Below are positions 6,081-6,575 of a DNA stretch of 6,575 nucleotides, one piece after another; within the stretch, counting starts at the first letter, position 1; each line of letters starts with the position of its first letter. The notes below the pieces were generated by a model. It worked only from the letters and a program-made list of their open reading frames with translations. It searched no databases and was not told the origin of the DNA. This stretch comes from Gammaproteobacteria bacterium. GTDB lineage: Bacteria; Pseudomonadota; Gammaproteobacteria; UBA9214. Made by a program: the position numbers and the translations under genes. The DNA is taken from the NCBI GenBank assembly GCA_003454335.1, contig DMKK01000031.1, forward strand, positions 1-6,575. Reading direction: 5' to 3'.

Positions 6081-6514
6081 TGACCGCAGGCGGAATCTTC
6101 GGCAAGTTCTTCAGGAAAAAGCCCCGCCCGCCAACTGCGGTCGAGGATGTTGGCAGGATTATCGACCGTTTCGCGACCGCAACCTCCATGGGCATCGACC
6201 GTGAGGATCTTGGACGTTACCCTGCAAGGCAGTATCAGGTCATGGCATTTCATTATGGCGCCATAGACTACCTGTCACACCAGTACGACCTTGATGAAAC
6301 GCAATCACTCGGTGTATTCGTTGTGTTTATCAACACCTACTTCAGCATGCCGATTACCGAGACCGGCAGCATCAGTGAACGCCTGCAGGGTTTCCGTGAA
6401 AAGCCTGCTGAACGCCGTTTTATGGAAGCGGGTGCCGATGTCTTTCGCCGCTGGCATGAGGAAAATGAACGCCGGGCGCCGCTGGAACTGGGTGACATGC
6501 TGAAAGAAAGGTGA
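6080..6514 (+). CDS. Conserved-looking soluble protein of unknown function, coupled to nhaA
   Basis: I do not recognise this 144-residue protein. It begins with a short basic segment (FGKFFRKKPRPP, 7-18) followed by what looks like an all-helical soluble domain: VEDVGRIIDRFATA (21-34), YQVMAFHYGAIDYLSHQYD (52-70), ETQSLGVFVVFINTYFSM (73-90), and a charged C-terminal helix FMEAGADVFRRWHEENERR (114-132). There is no signal peptide, and the FVVFINTYF stretch is too short and interrupted for a convincing membrane helix. The basic N-terminus could touch membrane lipids. Its ATG overlaps the nhaA TAA by one base (TAATG) and has a strong AGGGGA six bases upstream, so it is almost certainly co-translated with nhaA and may act with it. 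Codon use looks like that of its neighbours. A real gene is likely; the function is not inferable from sequence alone. Confidence 0.8.
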   Translation: MTAGGIFGKFFRKKPRPPTAVEDVGRIIDRFATATSMGIDREDLGRYPARQYQVMAFHYGAIDYLSHQYDLDETQSLGVFVVFINTYFSMPITETGSISERLQGFREKPAERRFMEAGADVFRRWHEENERRAPLELGDMLKER

Positions 6515-6555
6515 TTTTCACCACATAGGAAAGCAGGGAATATTGATTAATCCGC

Positions 6556-6575
6556 CTGATGGGTGCGTCGCTGCG
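6556..6575. repeat. Start of a probable second copy of the GATGGGT intergenic repeat, cut by the window edge
   Basis: CTGATGGGTGCGTCGCTGCG resembles the inner arm of the palindromic element after purK (CTGATGGGTACGCTACGC from 2289): ten of the first eleven bases match, then both continue in a CG-rich stretch. The opposite arm would lie just beyond the window. It follows the stop of the 144-residue protein gene by about 40 bases, again at the 3' end of a gene. Confidence 0.4.

Noticed and set aside
5684..6253. 189-residue open frame on the minus strand over the end of nhaA and the next gene
   Set aside because: It is antisense to nhaA with its conserved antiporter motifs and to the coupled downstream gene; no motif supports it.
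6510..6522. GGTGA-TTT-TCACC hairpin over the last stop codon, as a possible terminator
   Set aside because: The stem is only 5 bp with a 3-nt loop and has no following T-run.

Overview
The window looks like chromosomal DNA of a gammaproteobacterium, quite possibly an autotrophic one such as a sulfur oxidiser. The grounds are moderately GC-rich, densely packed genes, a purE-purK pair with PurC transcribed away from it, and a LysR regulator whose sequence is of the CbbR/CmpR type that controls CO2-fixation genes. The lineage is inferred from protein character; no rRNA or tRNA is present to fix it.

Left part (1-2188): purine biosynthesis. The 5' part of purC (long, yeast-like SAICAR synthase) runs leftward off the window edge. 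purE and purK run rightward and overlap by 4 bases. Together the three genes cover consecutive steps: PurK (AIR + ATP + bicarbonate to N5-CAIR), PurE (N5-CAIR to CAIR) and PurC (CAIR + Asp to SAICAR). The 206-bp divergent gap carries candidate promoters for both directions and a perfect 9-bp-stem hairpin.

Middle (2189-3404): purK and the LysR gene converge on a 159-bp gap that holds a nested palindromic repeat, a MITE-like or REP-like intergenic element. Its motif appears again, cut off, at the right edge of the window. The LysR gene points left and is divergent from a rightward cluster. The 139-bp gap between them has a good leftward promoter overlapped by two dyads, as expected for an autoregulated LysR-type switch.

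Right part (3405-6514): four rightward genes. They encode a 75-residue tryptophan-rich two-helix membrane protein, an HPP-family membrane protein with an unusual non-CBS soluble C-terminal domain, a long-form NhaA Na+/H+ antiporter with all its key residues, and a 144-residue soluble protein of unknown function whose start codon overlaps the nhaA stop.

The most interesting reading is that the CbbR-like regulator controls an ion or inorganic-carbon transport module (small membrane protein, HPP protein, Na+/H+ antiporter, unknown cytosolic partner). This is inference from gene order and regulator type only; no RuBisCO, carboxysome or carbonic anhydrase gene is in view. No CRISPR array, prophage, transposase or RNA gene was seen.
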